Source of the DNA: Krasilnikovozyma curviuscula
Lineage: Eukaryota > Basidiomycota > Tremellomycetes > Cystofilobasidiales > Mrakiaceae
Length of the DNA: 64,000 bases
Assembly: GCA_014825775.1 (NCBI GenBank)
Contig: MVAQ01000110.1
Span: 1-64,000 of the forward strand
Direction of reading: 5' to 3'
This document shows, one piece after another, positions 24,495 to 36,109 of the stretch. Within the stretch, counting starts at the first letter, position 1; the number at the start of each line of letters is the position of its first letter. The position numbers were made by a program, and so were the translations under genes. A model generated the notes under the pieces. That model did no database searches. It saw nothing but the letters and a program-made list of their open reading frames with translations, and was not told the DNA's origin.

Positions 24495-26356
24495 TCACAC
24501 AGCACTCTCCAACACTTCCCTCGCCTTGTCCGCCACTGCATTGACAACCGCCCTACCATCTACATCCAACAACCCCCCTTCAAGTAAGACCTTTTCAAGA
24601 GGAACCAGCACCCCTTCCCACTCTCTCCTACTCCTCCCAATTGTTCCCCTGCACTTGCGCGGGTTAAAGAAGTCTCTCAACGTGGGGATCCACGTTGTTC
24701 GCAATAGCCTCAGAGACTCGTTGCTTCTCCTAGTCTTGGAAGATGGTGCGTGTCGAGAGGTGCCGTTTTCGGGAAGAGGCGCGCACCAGAAAAGTTCGCA
24801 CTCGCCCGTTGTCCAGAAGCGGAGAACCGTGTCGAAGCAGAAGGCAAGAGTCCATTCCTGGGTCTGCGGGATGAAGTGTTCCAGCACTTCACTGTCATTA
24901 TGTGCGAGGTGGGAGAGAAGGTGCGCGTAGATCCTCCCTGGAAGGAGCACGAGGAGGGAAGACGTGAGATGGGCATGAAGGAGTAGTAAGAGCGGTGGTG
25001 GAAGTTGGGAAGGGAGGTCTTGCTGTTGTTTAGTGGAAATAGGAGATTGGGATGGCTGTTGAAGAAGGTTAAGGTGGTTAGTCGAGTCATTTTGTTACGG
25101 CGGCGGAGAGAGGAGGGCATACTATCGTCACATGTAGGGAGTTATTCATCTGTGCAGGAGGGGAGAAGAGAGGGATCTCAACAAGATTCTGCTGCTATAT
25201 TCAAAGTCGCAAAGTCAACAAAAGAAAATATACGCTGTTTTGGAGAAACAAGGAGAATACCTGATGCTGTTGCTGCATTGCGTGACATGAATCACTCTCA
25301 ATCTCTCTAGTATTCACAAACTTCAAAGAGATCTAAACTTATAAGATCATCAAATGAAAAAAGGCGAAAAACTCACCTCATCAATTTCCATTTCTCGCCC
25401 CTCCATCTCCTTGACTGGCGGCGTCGGTTGTGCAGGGTCCCTGATGCCATGTAGTTCAATCTGTTGGAGTTGTACGAGCGCAGGATGACAGGGCTGGATG
25501 TAAGCAAGGAGAGGAATTGCTGTCGGGCTCAGCAGATTTGGGTAGTCGGACGAAAAAGGGAGAGTGTGAAGTGCGTTGAATTCGGCTGTGTGTGGTGATG
25601 GAGTGAGAAAAACAGGGAAGCGCCCGTCAGTTTTTGGAAAAGGAGAGAAAGGGATCGCAGGTATAAGGTGAGTGGGATAACCTTTGAGAGCCAAGTTTCT
25701 GTCCAATGTGAGGAGAAGGATCTGTGCAAGTGGGTTTGTGGATGCCAAGTATGCTACGAAAGTTAGGATTCTGTCGTCATTAGTCTATACCATTTGATTC
25801 AGAAAAATACCACATATCCGAGTCAGATTTGGCAATCGAAGGAAGTTGTAACATTAAATGAAGAGATGTAGACGCTAACCTCTCCGCCAGACGTTTCGCC
25901 GATCGTCTGGCCTCTCAGCACCCTTTTTTCGGGGCTCATCAACCTCTCCGCTCTTTTTGCCTCCAGTAAAAATCTACACGCTTCCCTTGCCAACCCACCA
26001 AGCGTCGTCCTCGAGCGCCCTGTTCCCTTGACCTGGCGGGATGATGTCTTGAGGCCATCAAGCTCGCTGACCACCGTCTGTGGAATCAAGAATTGTATAT
26101 TTGGCAATTGTTGTATAGTGTTGTTGGGGAACTGAGTGAGGAAGATGTAGAGGTTCGACAGCAAGGTGAGGTGGCGAAGGATGAAGTTTGTGTCTATAGC
26201 GAGGAAGACGGTCGATGTGGACGCTGGAGCTGCTTCTTCCCAGTCCATAAGTTCATAATCATCTTGTTGATGATGATAGTACTGTTGCTGTTGTCTTGAT
26301 TGTTGGATTGATTCAAGAAGGGAATCTTCGTCCAGCTCCATCGACGACGAAGACAT
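24495..26356 (-). CDS. SWT1-like PIN-domain endoribonuclease
   Basis: Three exons: 26356-25880, 25784-25377, 25055-24495, all joined in phase 0; 481 aa. Swt1 is a nuclear-pore-associated endonuclease that degrades unspliced or faulty mRNPs. The PIN fold is visible as FLAIDTNFILRHLTLL (first acidic residue), LIPQTVVSELDGLK (second), TNDDRILTFVAYLAS (third) and QILLLTLDRNLALKGY (fourth region, LLTxDxNL in the family). A Gln/His-rich acidic N-terminus precedes it. The C-terminal part (SHLAHNDSEVLEHFIPQTQE, then FNPRKCRGTIG) is the helical domain that follows PIN in Swt1 proteins. Intron 2 (321 nt) is long for this genome and could hide a small exon. The gene is divergent from the MoaA-MoaC gene across 238 nt. 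Confidence 0.8.
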
Positions 26357-26594
26357 TATACTTGGTCAACCTGCCGGAATATAGATCCAGGTAATAGTAC
26401 CTGAAAATGTCGTGACTGATACTACCCCCTTCCCAGCTGGAGCCTCCTTGAACCTTGAAGAGTGGGGGATTCCCCCAAATACGTTGCCTCGTGGTTGTCG
26501 GTTGGGAAATTTGGGTCAAGCCAATTCGCCGTCAACATCGACCCTCCCTTTTTGCGTTTTGCTTTAGCTGCTAGTTCGGCAAAATAAAACAGAT
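26357..26594. promoter_or_regulatory. Shared intergenic promoter, SWT1-like / MOCS1-like
   Basis: A 238-nt gap separates two start codons on opposite strands, so both promoters must lie here or inside the genes. No specific binding site was recognised. Confidence 0.55.
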
Positions 26595-29076
26595 ATGGGA
26601 TTTAAGAAGATGGGGCTGTCGACAACAGCTGAACTTCACTCGACGAGGCTGAGCCAACGGTTTGCTTCGACGAGCACCATGCTCGTCGGTCGAACGAGCA
26701 GCAGCCCATCCGTTCACAGCAGCAACATCTCTTCTGTACCTCTGAAAGATCGAGTAAGAGTGAGTCCTAACTCGTTTGTGTGTCTCATTCGATACGATTT
26801 CGCCCCCAATTTCTGACTCAATGACTCCAGTCTCGAATCGCACACCACGACACCCTTCACCCTCAACCTTTGCTTCGTTCACCTTTGACAGACACCCACT
26901 CCCGTACACACACGTACCTCCGAATTTCCTTGACCGAGAAGTGCAATCTGCGCTGCGTGTATTGCATGCCCGCTGATGGCGTCTCGCTCTCACCAAATGA
27001 CCATCTGCTGGCTGACGACGAAGTCCTCAAGCTCGCCGAGGTCTTTGTCAAGCAAGGCGTGAATAAAATTCGTCTGACTGGGGGAGAACCGACGGTGCGA
27101 AAAGGGCTCAATGACATTATCGGTGAGTAAATGCAATCCTTCTAGGGTTCCTTGATCGCGAGATATCTTATGTCTGTCTTCTTCTCTCTCTCTCTTTCTT
27201 CTACTCTTTCTTAGCTGGTCTCGCCTCTCTCCGACCTCTAGGTCTACAGCATATCGGTCTCACCTCGAATGGCCTCGCGCTACACCGTTCCCTTCCTACT
27301 CTCGTCGCCAGCGGCCTCACCCACCTTAACCTTTCCCTCGACTCGCTCGTCCCCGCCAAATTCGAGTTCATCACCCGTCGGCCTGGCCACCACCTAGTCC
27401 TCAAAACACTCGATGCTGCGCTTGCGCTACGGGGGAAGGGGCTAAGGACGAAACTTAATGTTGTCCTCATGAAGGGTTTCAATGAAGATGAGGTGCTTGA
27501 CTTTGTTGAGCTTACAAAGGAGAGAGATCTAGAAGTTAGGTTCATTGAATGGATGCCTTTCAGTGGTGAGTCTCTGCGTTTTACCGTTGCTGAGTTACAA
27601 TCATGTCAGTCGATGTGTTACTAACAGCCGTGGTACGACAACAGGCAACAAATGGTCCCAGTCGAAACTCGTCCCTTATACCTCCCTAATAGAGAGTATC
27701 AAGTTGACTCACCCGAATTTCACAAAGCTGCAGGACGAGGCGAACGACACGTCTAAGACATGGGCCGTCGACGGGTGGAAGGGCACCGTCGGCTTTATCA
27801 CCAGCATGGTTTGTGTTCCCTTTCTTCTTCCATCACTCTTCCTCTCCTGAGTGTGGAAGAGCCTCTGACATTGACCCTTTTATGCGTGTGGATTTCCAGA
27901 CGGAGCATTTTTGCGACTCGTGCAACCGACTTCGCATTACGGCGGATGGGAACCTCAAGGTAAAACACGATTTCCCCCCTTCCTTCCCTTTTTTATATTC
28001 TTACCGCTCTCTTACAAAACTTCGCCAGGTCTGTCTGTTCGGCAACGCCGAGGTCTCCCTCCGCGACGCCCTGCGCTCGCCGTCCGTTTCCGAGGAAGAC
28101 TTACTAGACGTCATTCGGACGGCCGTCGGTAGAAAGAAGGCGCAGCATGCGGGGATGGAGACGCTAAAAGATATGGAGGGGAGACCGATGATCTTAATTG
28201 GTGGGTAAACAAGACTGCTTCCACCGTTTACTTCGTGATTTTGTGGGTCCTAGAATCGCTTTTTTATTCTGTTGAATTCACATTGGTATTTGTTAATGGA
28301 TTTTTGGAACTTGATACTTACTTATAAAACATCTTACTGTAGATTGTGCCAGGCCCGTCTTTCCAACTCGTCAACATGTTGTAGTTCCTCACCTTCAATC
28401 CTCCCGATGGTCTAGCGCGCGACATACCCCACAAGCCCGGCTCTTCTCGACCTCTTCAGCCGCACCTATCAAAGCATCATACCCGTCTCCTGAAATTTCA
28501 CGGCCGAAACCAACATTAACACATATCTCACCATCCACGGGCCTCCCACAGATGGTCTCAGTCACCCACAAAGCGCCAACCTATCGTACAGCAACAGCAA
28601 TAGGCAAGATCTGGCTCCCCAAATCCGCACTTGATCTTGTTTTTCCTGCCTCGATCGACTCCTCGACGTCTGTTGTAGAGTCAGCGAGTGATGCAGCAAG
28701 TAAGAAGGCGGCAGCGAAGGGCAACGCGCTACTCGTTGCCCAGCTCGCGGGCATTATGGGCACCAAAAAGACTTCGGACTTAATTCCACTCTGCCATCCT
28801 CTGGCTCTGTCGTCTTCAGACATTTCCATCTCTCCACCTGTATCTCCGTCCGCAGATGGCGGTTGGGTCGAGGTGACGTGCACCGTCTCCTGTGTCGGTG
28901 CAACGGGGGTCGAGATGGAGGCCCTCACAGGCGTCAGTGTTACACTGTTGACAGTATGGGATATGGTGAAGGCTGTTGCGGGGCAGGAGATGGTCATTGG
29001 TGGTGTGATGGTGTCGGAGAAGAGTGGTGGGAAGAGCGGAGATTGGAAGAGAGATATTGAAGGAGGACACGAGTGA
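26595..29076 (+). CDS. MoaA-MoaC fusion, molybdopterin precursor (cPMP) synthesis (MOCS1/cnxABC type)
   Basis: Makes cyclic pyranopterin monophosphate from GTP: the MoaA part is a radical-SAM 3',8-cyclase, the MoaC part the cPMP synthase. Seven exons: 26595-26759, 26831-27122, 27215-27565, 27645-27808, 27900-27959, 28029-28200, 28343-29076; 645 aa. The N-terminus ([12 protein letters not shown]) looks like a mitochondrial leader. MoaA shows the CNLRCVYC cluster motif, [31 protein letters not shown] and the second cluster [15 protein letters not shown]...CLFG. MoaC begins near [19 protein letters not shown] and has [13 protein letters not shown] and [11 protein letters not shown]. Without removal of intron 28201-28342 the frame ends ILIGG-stop at 28208, giving a MoaA with a terminal Gly-Gly. 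This single-gene arrangement is known from Aspergillus cnxABC and human MOCS1. No molybdoenzyme gene lies in the window. Confidence 0.93.
28201..28342 (+). other. Regulatory-looking intron overlapping Gly-Gly-stop of MoaA
   Basis: The donor GTGGGT overlaps the codons GGT-GGG-TAA. Retention gives MoaA ending in Gly-Gly and stop at 28206-28208. Splicing to the acceptor TACTGTAG (28342) replaces them with Asp and a linker of about 70 residues into MoaC. At 142 nt it is longer than most introns here. Confidence 0.75.
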
Positions 29077-29309
29077 GGATGGATTGAGACTTGTCTGCTG
29101 TTAAGAATGGTGCTAGAATGCAAGCAAGCAGTTTGGGATCTCCCATTTGCATACATGCCCGAGATTGCGCTGGCGCCCACGCGGTGCATGACCCGAGGAA
29201 TTTCAAACTCCGCATGTATGGGTTTCTTCCGCATGGTGAGTGTCCGTTTTGGTAACAAGCGACTTTTTGCTGCTGTCCACATTTTTCATTTGAACCTCTA
29301 CGATTCAGG

Positions 29310-30915
29310 ATGAAGACTTCATCTGCTTTCCTCTCAGCCCTGGCTGCTCTCACCTTCTCTGCCTCGTCGACGCTGGCTGCACCTCTCACTGTCGACCAAG
29401 CTGTCTTCACCCCGTCCTCCCTATCGTCGCTTGACCTGACGACCCTCTCTGAGTCCTCCGTCGATGCTTTACTGGCGGCGTACCCCGACCCTGTCGAGCT
29501 GTACAAGCTGCTCGTCCCTGAGGCTGCTGACGAACTGGACGAACCCAGACTGCTCAAGATTCTGGGTGACGCCGAGTCCGGAGCGTTCTGGACGACGGAA
29601 GGTTACAAGATGGTCCTCAGAAGGAAAGGGATCGAGTTTGCTGATCTGACTGGGGAGGATGAGGAAACATTCCTTGTTCAGGCCAAGGACGACTGTGAGC
29701 ACTTGGGCTATTTCAAGTGGATATTCTATCTCCATTAACGATCGACCCCTCGCTCTCTCTATGTGTTTTTTTTTTAAGATGAATGGCCTGAGATCACTCA
29801 CCAAAAGGAAGTCTTCCCGGTCTTCCAAAAGCTCAGCCTCGAATCCATCACGTCCCACCTTGAAACGCTCACTTCGTTCTGGACGAGAAACTACAAGCTT
29901 CAATCGGGCGCTGATTCTTCCAAGTGGATCTACAACACGCTGTTGAGCGTAAGTCCAATCACTAACTCAATTTTTTCAGCGATCGATAGAGACTCAAATA
30001 CTTCCCGCCCTGTAGATTATTGCCTCTGCTCCACCGCAGACTCTTATCTCTCTCCGTACTTTCCCACATTCCTTCGCTCAATCCTCCATCATCGCCCGTT
30101 TCGAAGCACCAACGACAAACCACTCCTCCCCAGTCGTTGTCATTGGCGCCCACCAAGACTCGCTCAACTACAGATTCCCGCTTCTGCGCGCGCCTGGAGC
30201 TGACGACGACGGGTCCGGTACAGTCACCATCATGGAGGCCTTCAAAGCGCTTGCGCTGTCTGGATTTACTCCAGAAATTCCGGTTGAGTTTTGCTGGTTC
30301 GCTGCTGAGGAAGGCGGCTTGCTTGTGAGTCAGACCAACCTCCCAACTTATTTACAGTCGGAACTGATTCACTACACGGATTCTGTCACAGGGTTCCAAG
30401 GATGTCGTCAAGGATTACTTGGCTGCTGAGGTTCCTGTCAAGGGAATGCTACAGATGGATATGACTGCTTATAGCTACAACACCTCAGATCAAACTATCA
30501 CCATCGTCGACTCTGACGTCACTCCAAGCTTAACCAACTTGTAAGTCTTTCGCTTATCCTACACTGTCCTGTTGAACAACAGGAGCTGAGTTTTTATTTT
30601 CAATCCAGCACCTACACGGTTGCCGACGCCTACTCCTCCCACAGAGTTCAGTACGCAACCCTCTTTCCCGGCGCAGGATCAGACCACATGTCGTTCTGCG
30701 TCAAAGGCTACCCATGTGCCTTCGCGACCGAGGGCAACCCCATGAAGGGCGAGTTTGACCCGTACATCCACACACCCGCGGACGATATCAAGCTTCCCAC
30801 AGAGGACGAGACGAGGAAGGGCCCGAAAGGCGAGGCGTTCAGCTTGACGCACGCATTAGAGTTCAGTAAAGTCGCCATTGGGTTTGCTGTTGAACTCGGT
30901 GGATGGGTTCACTAA
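29310..30915 (+). CDS. Secreted M28-family metallo-aminopeptidase
   Basis: Five exons: 29310-29694, 29779-29948, 30016-30324, 30392-30540, 30609-30915; 439 aa. A clear signal peptide (SSAFLSALAALTFSASSTLA) is followed by a propeptide-like acidic region. The M28 di-zinc centre is seen as VVIGAHQDSLN (His and catalytic Asp), APGADDDGSGT (bridging Asp), FAAEEGGLLGS (catalytic Glu plus Glu ligand), MLQMDMTAY (Asp ligand) and a late IHTPADD His ligand. Paired Cys residues near CVKGYPCAF match the disulphide of fungal leucine aminopeptidases. It probably releases N-terminal amino acids from peptides outside the cell for nutrition. The start is supported by the signal peptide directly after it. Confidence 0.9.
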
Positions 30916-30968
30916 GTTCTGCGCCCCGTGTGCGGCTGATAAAAAAGTTAGACTAGCTTGAGAGCATC

Positions 30969-30986
30969 AAAAAAAAAAAAAAAAAA
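30969..30986 (+). repeat. Poly-A run (18 A)
   Basis: Eighteen consecutive A in the 3' region of the M28 gene. It could be a replication-slippage tract; no retroposed copy or target-site duplication was seen around it. Confidence 0.8.
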
Positions 30987-31055
30987 CCACAATTGCTTCT
31001 CAATAAACATGGAATCATGGAAATATCTACTGAGAGACTCCCTCGCACATTGAGC

Positions 31056-32374
31056 TCATTGAGGTTTGGCCCACCTCATGAACCGTCCGTTCGCAAGCTG
31101 TAACTGTGGTGTCGCACCAGCGACGGGATCACGGACGACCTTGACGCTCCTGGCGGCGATCGCTCGTGATTTCATCGTGCCCTCCCACCGCTTCTTCTTT
31201 TTAGAAAGCTGAGATGCTGCTGCCAAACTATCCCGAGTGAAATACTTTTTGCGCCGATACAAAGAAGTAAGGCAATGGTTAGTATCAAAAGTGCGTTGTG
31301 CGTGTGAGCCATGAGAAGACTCACAAAACCTGTAGTGGCAAGGGTACAAGAGAGGTACGTAATGGAACCTACGCTGCTCTGTCTCCCATAAATAGCGTAT
31401 ACTATCGTCAGCTGCTACTGAGGGTTGATAGGTAAGTAGTGAGGACTGTTGGCTCACGTAGCAGTTGCAAGTTCCGTGAACCCAGATGACATCACTACTC
31501 TCTGTGTATGGTGCACAAAACTCTAAGCATAGCCTATTTTGTAATTTGAAGCGAGAGATGGTGAGTACGCTATATTCTGAAGGACGTCTGGATGATGTGG
31601 GAACTTGGAACTCACCCGACAGGAATGCCACTAACTGTTCCAGGACCTTGACTGGTGGCCAATGTCCCACCAGTCAATTCCCAGCAGTATTGATCAAAGA
31701 AAACGGACCTGAGCTTGGCGATCTGAAGCGGGCCGACGTTTGTGAGATTCGACAGCTTAGATAACAATTCCGTGTAACGAAGGACGTACGACGTCTGAAG
31801 TTTCCCCACAGTCTTCGACCGTACCAGTACTCAGCGAGTAATCATCAGAACCACACACACAGTTTCCATTTGTCAACGCACCCACAGATGCACCTAGGGT
31901 GTGGTAACAAATGGGGTCAGTCTGTCTGAAACCCACGACACGGTTAAGGTTCAAGTTTGAGACCCGACATGAACAACATGGTGACTGACGAACCCAGATG
32001 GTAGGAATATCTTACTCCAGAAACACCGGCGCAGAAGGCGGTGCAGGCTGCAAACGAAAGACCAGTTGGCGCGGTAGTAAGGCCGAACCCTGGAAAGGTG
32101 AAGGCAGAAGTTGTGGTCGAGAAACAAGCCAGTCTCTACATAGTCAGTCAGTTACAAAATAACAATAATAGAGTGGATCATGAAGGTGATAAAAGAACAA
32201 CAATTAAACGAAATGAGATTAGGAAGATAAGCAAAGGGGAGAGTTCCAGAAGTACTGAATGAGGTTGAGCCCACAACAGACGACAATGATACACACCGGA
32301 TTGTACGGCCCTTGTCCCTTAACCAGCTGAGCGAGAACCACAAACCCAACAAGCAGTCCCGACGCAAGTCCCAT
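31056..32374 (-). CDS. Small Cys-rich secretory/membrane protein, WSC-like spacing
   Basis: Model of eight exons (32374-32293, 32089-32016, 31921-31790, 31755-31709, 31651-31616, 31533-31458, 31378-31325, 31244-31056), 229 aa. The N-terminus MGLASGLLVGFVVLAQLVKG is a good signal peptide. Two Cys patterns follow: FAACTAFC...ICYHTLG...GNCVCG and GLCLEFCAPY...GTCNCY, each of the form CxxxC...CxC, reminiscent of WSC or related fungal extracellular domains but too short for a firm call. A moderately hydrophobic segment (VGSITYLSCTLATTGF) precedes SKKKKRW and a basic tail, suggesting a type I membrane protein. The first donor (GTATCA) is weak, and intron 31708-31652 could be retained in frame. The function is unknown. 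Confidence 0.5.
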
Positions 32375-32933
32375 GTCTGTCAATGCTGATGGAGATGGGA
32401 GAGTGGGTATTTGAAGGAAGAAGATTGATCTGAAGCAGCGGGAAGGCCGCTGATTACAAGTCTTCTTATCCTTTTATACGTGGACAGGGAGTAGTTCCCA
32501 AGAAACAACAAACTAGTACGGCTTGGCACGAGTAAAGCTTGAGACATGAATGCCCGAAGACCCAAAAAAATAAAGTTCAAACAAATTAGCGGTCTCAGTG
32601 GGGAAGTCACTCGCGCGCGTGCTGTGGGTCGTGGTGGGGCGCGCTGCAGAGGCGTACCCTCCGGTGGTTCTCTGAAAGGGATCACACTCCTGAACTCTAA
32701 GATGAGAGTAGTACAACTTCTATTTTTTTCGAGACCATGTGCTGCTGCTGTTTCCAAGCAGTGTGTCCACGCACCAACGAGGCGCCTCACAGACGGGGCC
32801 ATTGCTCGCAAGTAAGAAGTAAGACATCGTTTTGGTTCAATGGTTTCACTATGAACATATCAAACCATTTTACCAGAGCTCAGAGGTGCGAGAGGGAAAC
32901 ATATTAATCTTGAGCAGTAGATGTGATCGAAGT
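32375..32933. other. Intergenic, no supported gene
   Basis: Upstream region of the Cys-rich gene (both flanking genes are on the minus strand) and 3' region of the aldo-keto reductase. Short frames only; nothing recognised. Confidence 0.5.
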
Positions 32934-34452
32934 CTAGTCCTGCTCAGGCAAGCTCTCCTTCGTGACCTGTTCCTCACTCTTCTCGTCACTAAAGATACTC
33001 CAACCAAAGTCCTCACTACCATCATTGTACCTCTTTCCCAAGTCCAGCTTGTCAATCGCAGCGACATCTTCGGGTGTCATCTTGAAGACACCAAAGTTTT
33101 CGGCGATACGCTTAGGGTTGGCGGATTTGGGGATAACGGAGAAGTCTTTTGCGATCCCCCAGGAGAGGAGGACCTGGGACGTGGTGTGATTGGTTTCTAT
33201 AGCGATGGTTTAACGAATTAAATAGGGAATAAAGTTGAGGTGGCGATAAGAGATGAACTCACTTTCAGCGATGGATTTGACAGTTGGGTGGTCGACAATT
33301 CTACCTTCCTCAGCGATGGAGTTCTTGTAGAGTGGATTCAAGTTACCAAATGGAGAGTAGGCTGTGACAGTAATTCCTTGTCCTTGAAGCCATTTGACGA
33401 AAGGAGTGAGTTGGAGATATGGGTGCAACTTGAGAAACATAATGTGAAGATGCGCAGCCGTCAGACCCAAAGATCCAGACACGACAAACAAAATGCAAAG
33501 AAGAGCGAACCTCCATCTGGATCACATCAGGCTTATGCTTAGCAACCCTCAAGATCTCCTCCGTCTCCTTCTTGTTGAAGTTAGAGATACCAATGTTCTT
33601 GACTTTACCTGTCTCGAGCAGAGCTTCCATAGCAGCCCAAGTCTCGGCCAGGGTAGTTTTGCGGTCGGGGCGTGGAACACCAGTGGAAGTACGTGGGATA
33701 AGCTCGCCTGAAGTAAGGAGAAATAAGGAAAATGATCTCAGCGAAGGCAACGAGTTACATCAGAGCATTCCTTAACATACCCCCTGGTTGCATTGGAGCT
33801 GGCCAATGAATAAGATAAACTAGATGAATTGCCGTAGAGTAAAATAAGTTTTATAAGTCGCAGATCTCTGCAAGACAGCGACAGAACTATAGTGCTCACG
33901 ATCAAGATAATCGAGTTGCAAATCCTTTAAAGTTTTTTCCAAAGCAATTGGAACTTGCGCGGCTGTTTTTTAAAACAACAATCAGTCACCAAATCAAAAA
34001 CAAAAAAGGATCCAGTAATAAAAAAAACTTACGTTGATGAGCATTGTTCCACAACTTGCTGGTGACCCAAATTGAATCTCTATTCCCACCCCACTTCTTA
34101 ATACCATTGCCGACCTCTGGCTCGTTTCTGTAAATTGCTGGTGAGCAACCCCCAACGGTAAAAAATCAGTAGTGTTCGTTCCACCGGTAAAACGAACACT
34201 TACCAGCTGCATCAATGTGGATATATCCAGCTTTCAAGGCCTCATACGTAGCAGCCTCGACTTCGCCGGGGGCAGCTTGCCAAGTTCTATTTAAAAGATC
34301 AGGGGGTTGGTCACTTTTGAGGCGGGGAAACGTTTAGTGGAGAACGAAGTAAGAAGACGGACGAACCCAAGACCAAGAACTGGGATACCCTTGTGAGGGT
34401 TGTTAGAATGTGGAATGGATATGGTTTCGTGAGCCCAGGGTTTTGAAGACAT
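32934..34452 (-). CDS. Aldo-keto reductase (AKR, GCY1/aldehyde reductase type)
   Basis: Eight exons: 34452-34367, 34286-34204, 34137-34033, 33962-33900, 33819-33781, 33707-33511, 33428-33263, 33196-32934; 333 aa. An NADPH-dependent carbonyl/aldehyde reductase. The catalytic tetrad is intact: Asp in YIHIDAA, Tyr in AIYRNEPEVG, Lys in WVTSKLWN, His in YLIHWPAP. The family segments GLGTWQAAPGEVEAA, VKNIGISNFN, ITVTAYSPFGN and FSVIPKSANPKRIAEN (NADPH 2'-phosphate binding) are present. The frame continues upstream to another ATG at 34536, adding 28 basic, Ser/Thr-rich residues (SRQFFRTTRLHILYTRKLS) like a mitochondrial leader. The shorter start was chosen because it matches the cytosolic family length. 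The substrate cannot be told. Confidence 0.9.
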
Positions 34453-34708
34453 GCTGAGTTTTCGGGTGTAGAGGATGTGTAACCTGGTCGTGCGAAAGAA
34501 TTGTCGAGAGGGAGAACAGAGTGATGAAGTGAGCATTACGTTTATACGACCGGAGTGACAGAGAATACTTTTCTTACAATAAAGCGAAAGGGTGTAGTAG
34601 TCGGTAGTAAGGCGTCGTGTGAAAAGAGCATGAGATGGACGGCAAAAGTCAACTGGACGCCACCCGACGGGCCGGCGTTCGATTTTATGCTCTTTTCAAA
34701 CAGTTTCT

Positions 34709-36109
34709 TTAAAAGTTCAAAGCTGGAATTAGCCTTTCCAACCTAAGTGAGTGACGACATAGAGGACACTCGGTCTGTGACGTCAAAATGGGAAGGAAAA
34801 AATGGGTCAGTAAAACAGTATTGCAGAGAGAAGGACGAAGTCTCACCTTCTCCACACCCCACTCAACCACACAGTCCCAACAAAAGACATGTCCACACTC
34901 AGTCACTGTGGGAACGGTGAACGGTGTCAAGCATAGTGTACAGGTTGCGGTATCTGCTTCGCCGTCTTCATCTCGTTGATCGGAGAATATGAGTGACGAG
35001 TCGTTTTCTGGCAGCGAGCTAGAAGGAGGCGGGTTTGGGTAGATAGAAGAAGAAACTGCTGGTAGGACTAATGGATGTTGGTCTGACCGAGAGGACAAAG
35101 GACGAAGAGGTAATTGACCGGCTGGGATTGACCAAGACGAGGTTGTGCGGCGACGTGCATGCGAGGATGATTCTGAAGCGGCTGTTGTTGACTTTTGCTG
35201 AAGTCTACTGAGAGCTTTTGATACCAATGGGATGAGAAGGAGTATCCCCAAAAGGCGGTAGGGAGTTGGAGATGGCGGTCTTTGGTGCAGAGGCGGCGGT
35301 GGAAGTGTTGAGATCTGACAAATCGGTACAATTTGGAAGTATCAGAAGCCATCATTTTATCGGACGAGATAGTTATACTCACGTAGCTTATTCCAGTCAA
35401 CCTCTTTCCAATTTCAAGGAAGCCACCTGCAAGGTAGAACACTGCCAAATGGAGTTCTTGAATCACTTCCAAGACAGACTGAAATTTCTCCAACCAGATC
35501 ACCATCTTTTGGTTCACTATACCTACCTTACCTTCACTCTTAATTTTCAATCGGTTGATGAGAATAGGTAAGAAGAACGGCGGAAGGAATGTCAAGAGAA
35601 TGGTGGCTATCCTCCTCCTTCGAGTGTATCTGGTAGGAAAAATATCGGTGTATTCTTCCCCCAGTGTCTGAAAAGAGATTGGTGTCTTGTTGGGAGAGGT
35701 GTATAAGAGGGGAAGGATGTGATAGGCGAGTGAAGTGACCAGGTTCAGCGAAGTTGCATTGTGGATGAGAAACCGGGAGCCTGTGGACGAACACAACTCG
35801 AATAGAAGTTCAGAATGATAGAATAATAGCAAAATATGACCAAATGAAGGTGGGACAACGCGACTCACCGAAAGAGAACCTAGCTGTCTCGTTGGCGAGT
35901 TCAGTCAGCTGCGAAAGGTGATACTCATCCTTCTGGTAAGACCGCACTGTGACAGTAGATGACAGCCATAATTAATTCACTCTAATTAGTAATCCAATCG
36001 TAAGCAGATCGTAGTAGTGGATATATTCACAAATCTGAGGCTGGCTGGCGCGAACGAACGTCGAGGGACCAGCTGCAGCAGTACCGTCTTCTTCAGTTGT
36101 TGAATCCAT
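34709..36109 (-). CDS. PEX10: Peroxin 10, RING E3 ligase of peroxisomal import
   Basis: Six exons: 36109-36031, 35946-35869, 35780-35532, 35516-35383, 35314-34847, 34774-34709; 357 aa. Pex10 with Pex2 and Pex12 forms the peroxisomal membrane ubiquitin-ligase channel that recycles the receptor Pex5. The N-terminal region starts with FVRASQPQILRSYQKDEY, the family's conserved opening. Middle segments TLGEEYTDI, ILINRL and AVFYLAGGFLEIGKRLTGI are the membrane part. After a Ser/Pro-rich linker comes the C-terminal RING: TCTLCLTPFTVPTVTECGHV, FCWDC, ECPLCRHSL, ending LIPALNF like other Pex10 proteins. All zinc ligands visible are intact. The start matches the conserved N-terminus. The gene is divergent from the HTD2-like gene. 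Confidence 0.92.

Noticed and set aside
28581..29282. Long open frame on the minus strand opposite MoaC (233 codons)
   Set aside because: It is the antisense shadow of a well-supported MoaC coding exon and shows no family motif.
30969..30986. Poly-A run as the 3' end of a retroposed element
   Set aside because: No target-site duplication and no reverse-transcriptase or processed-gene sequence next to it.
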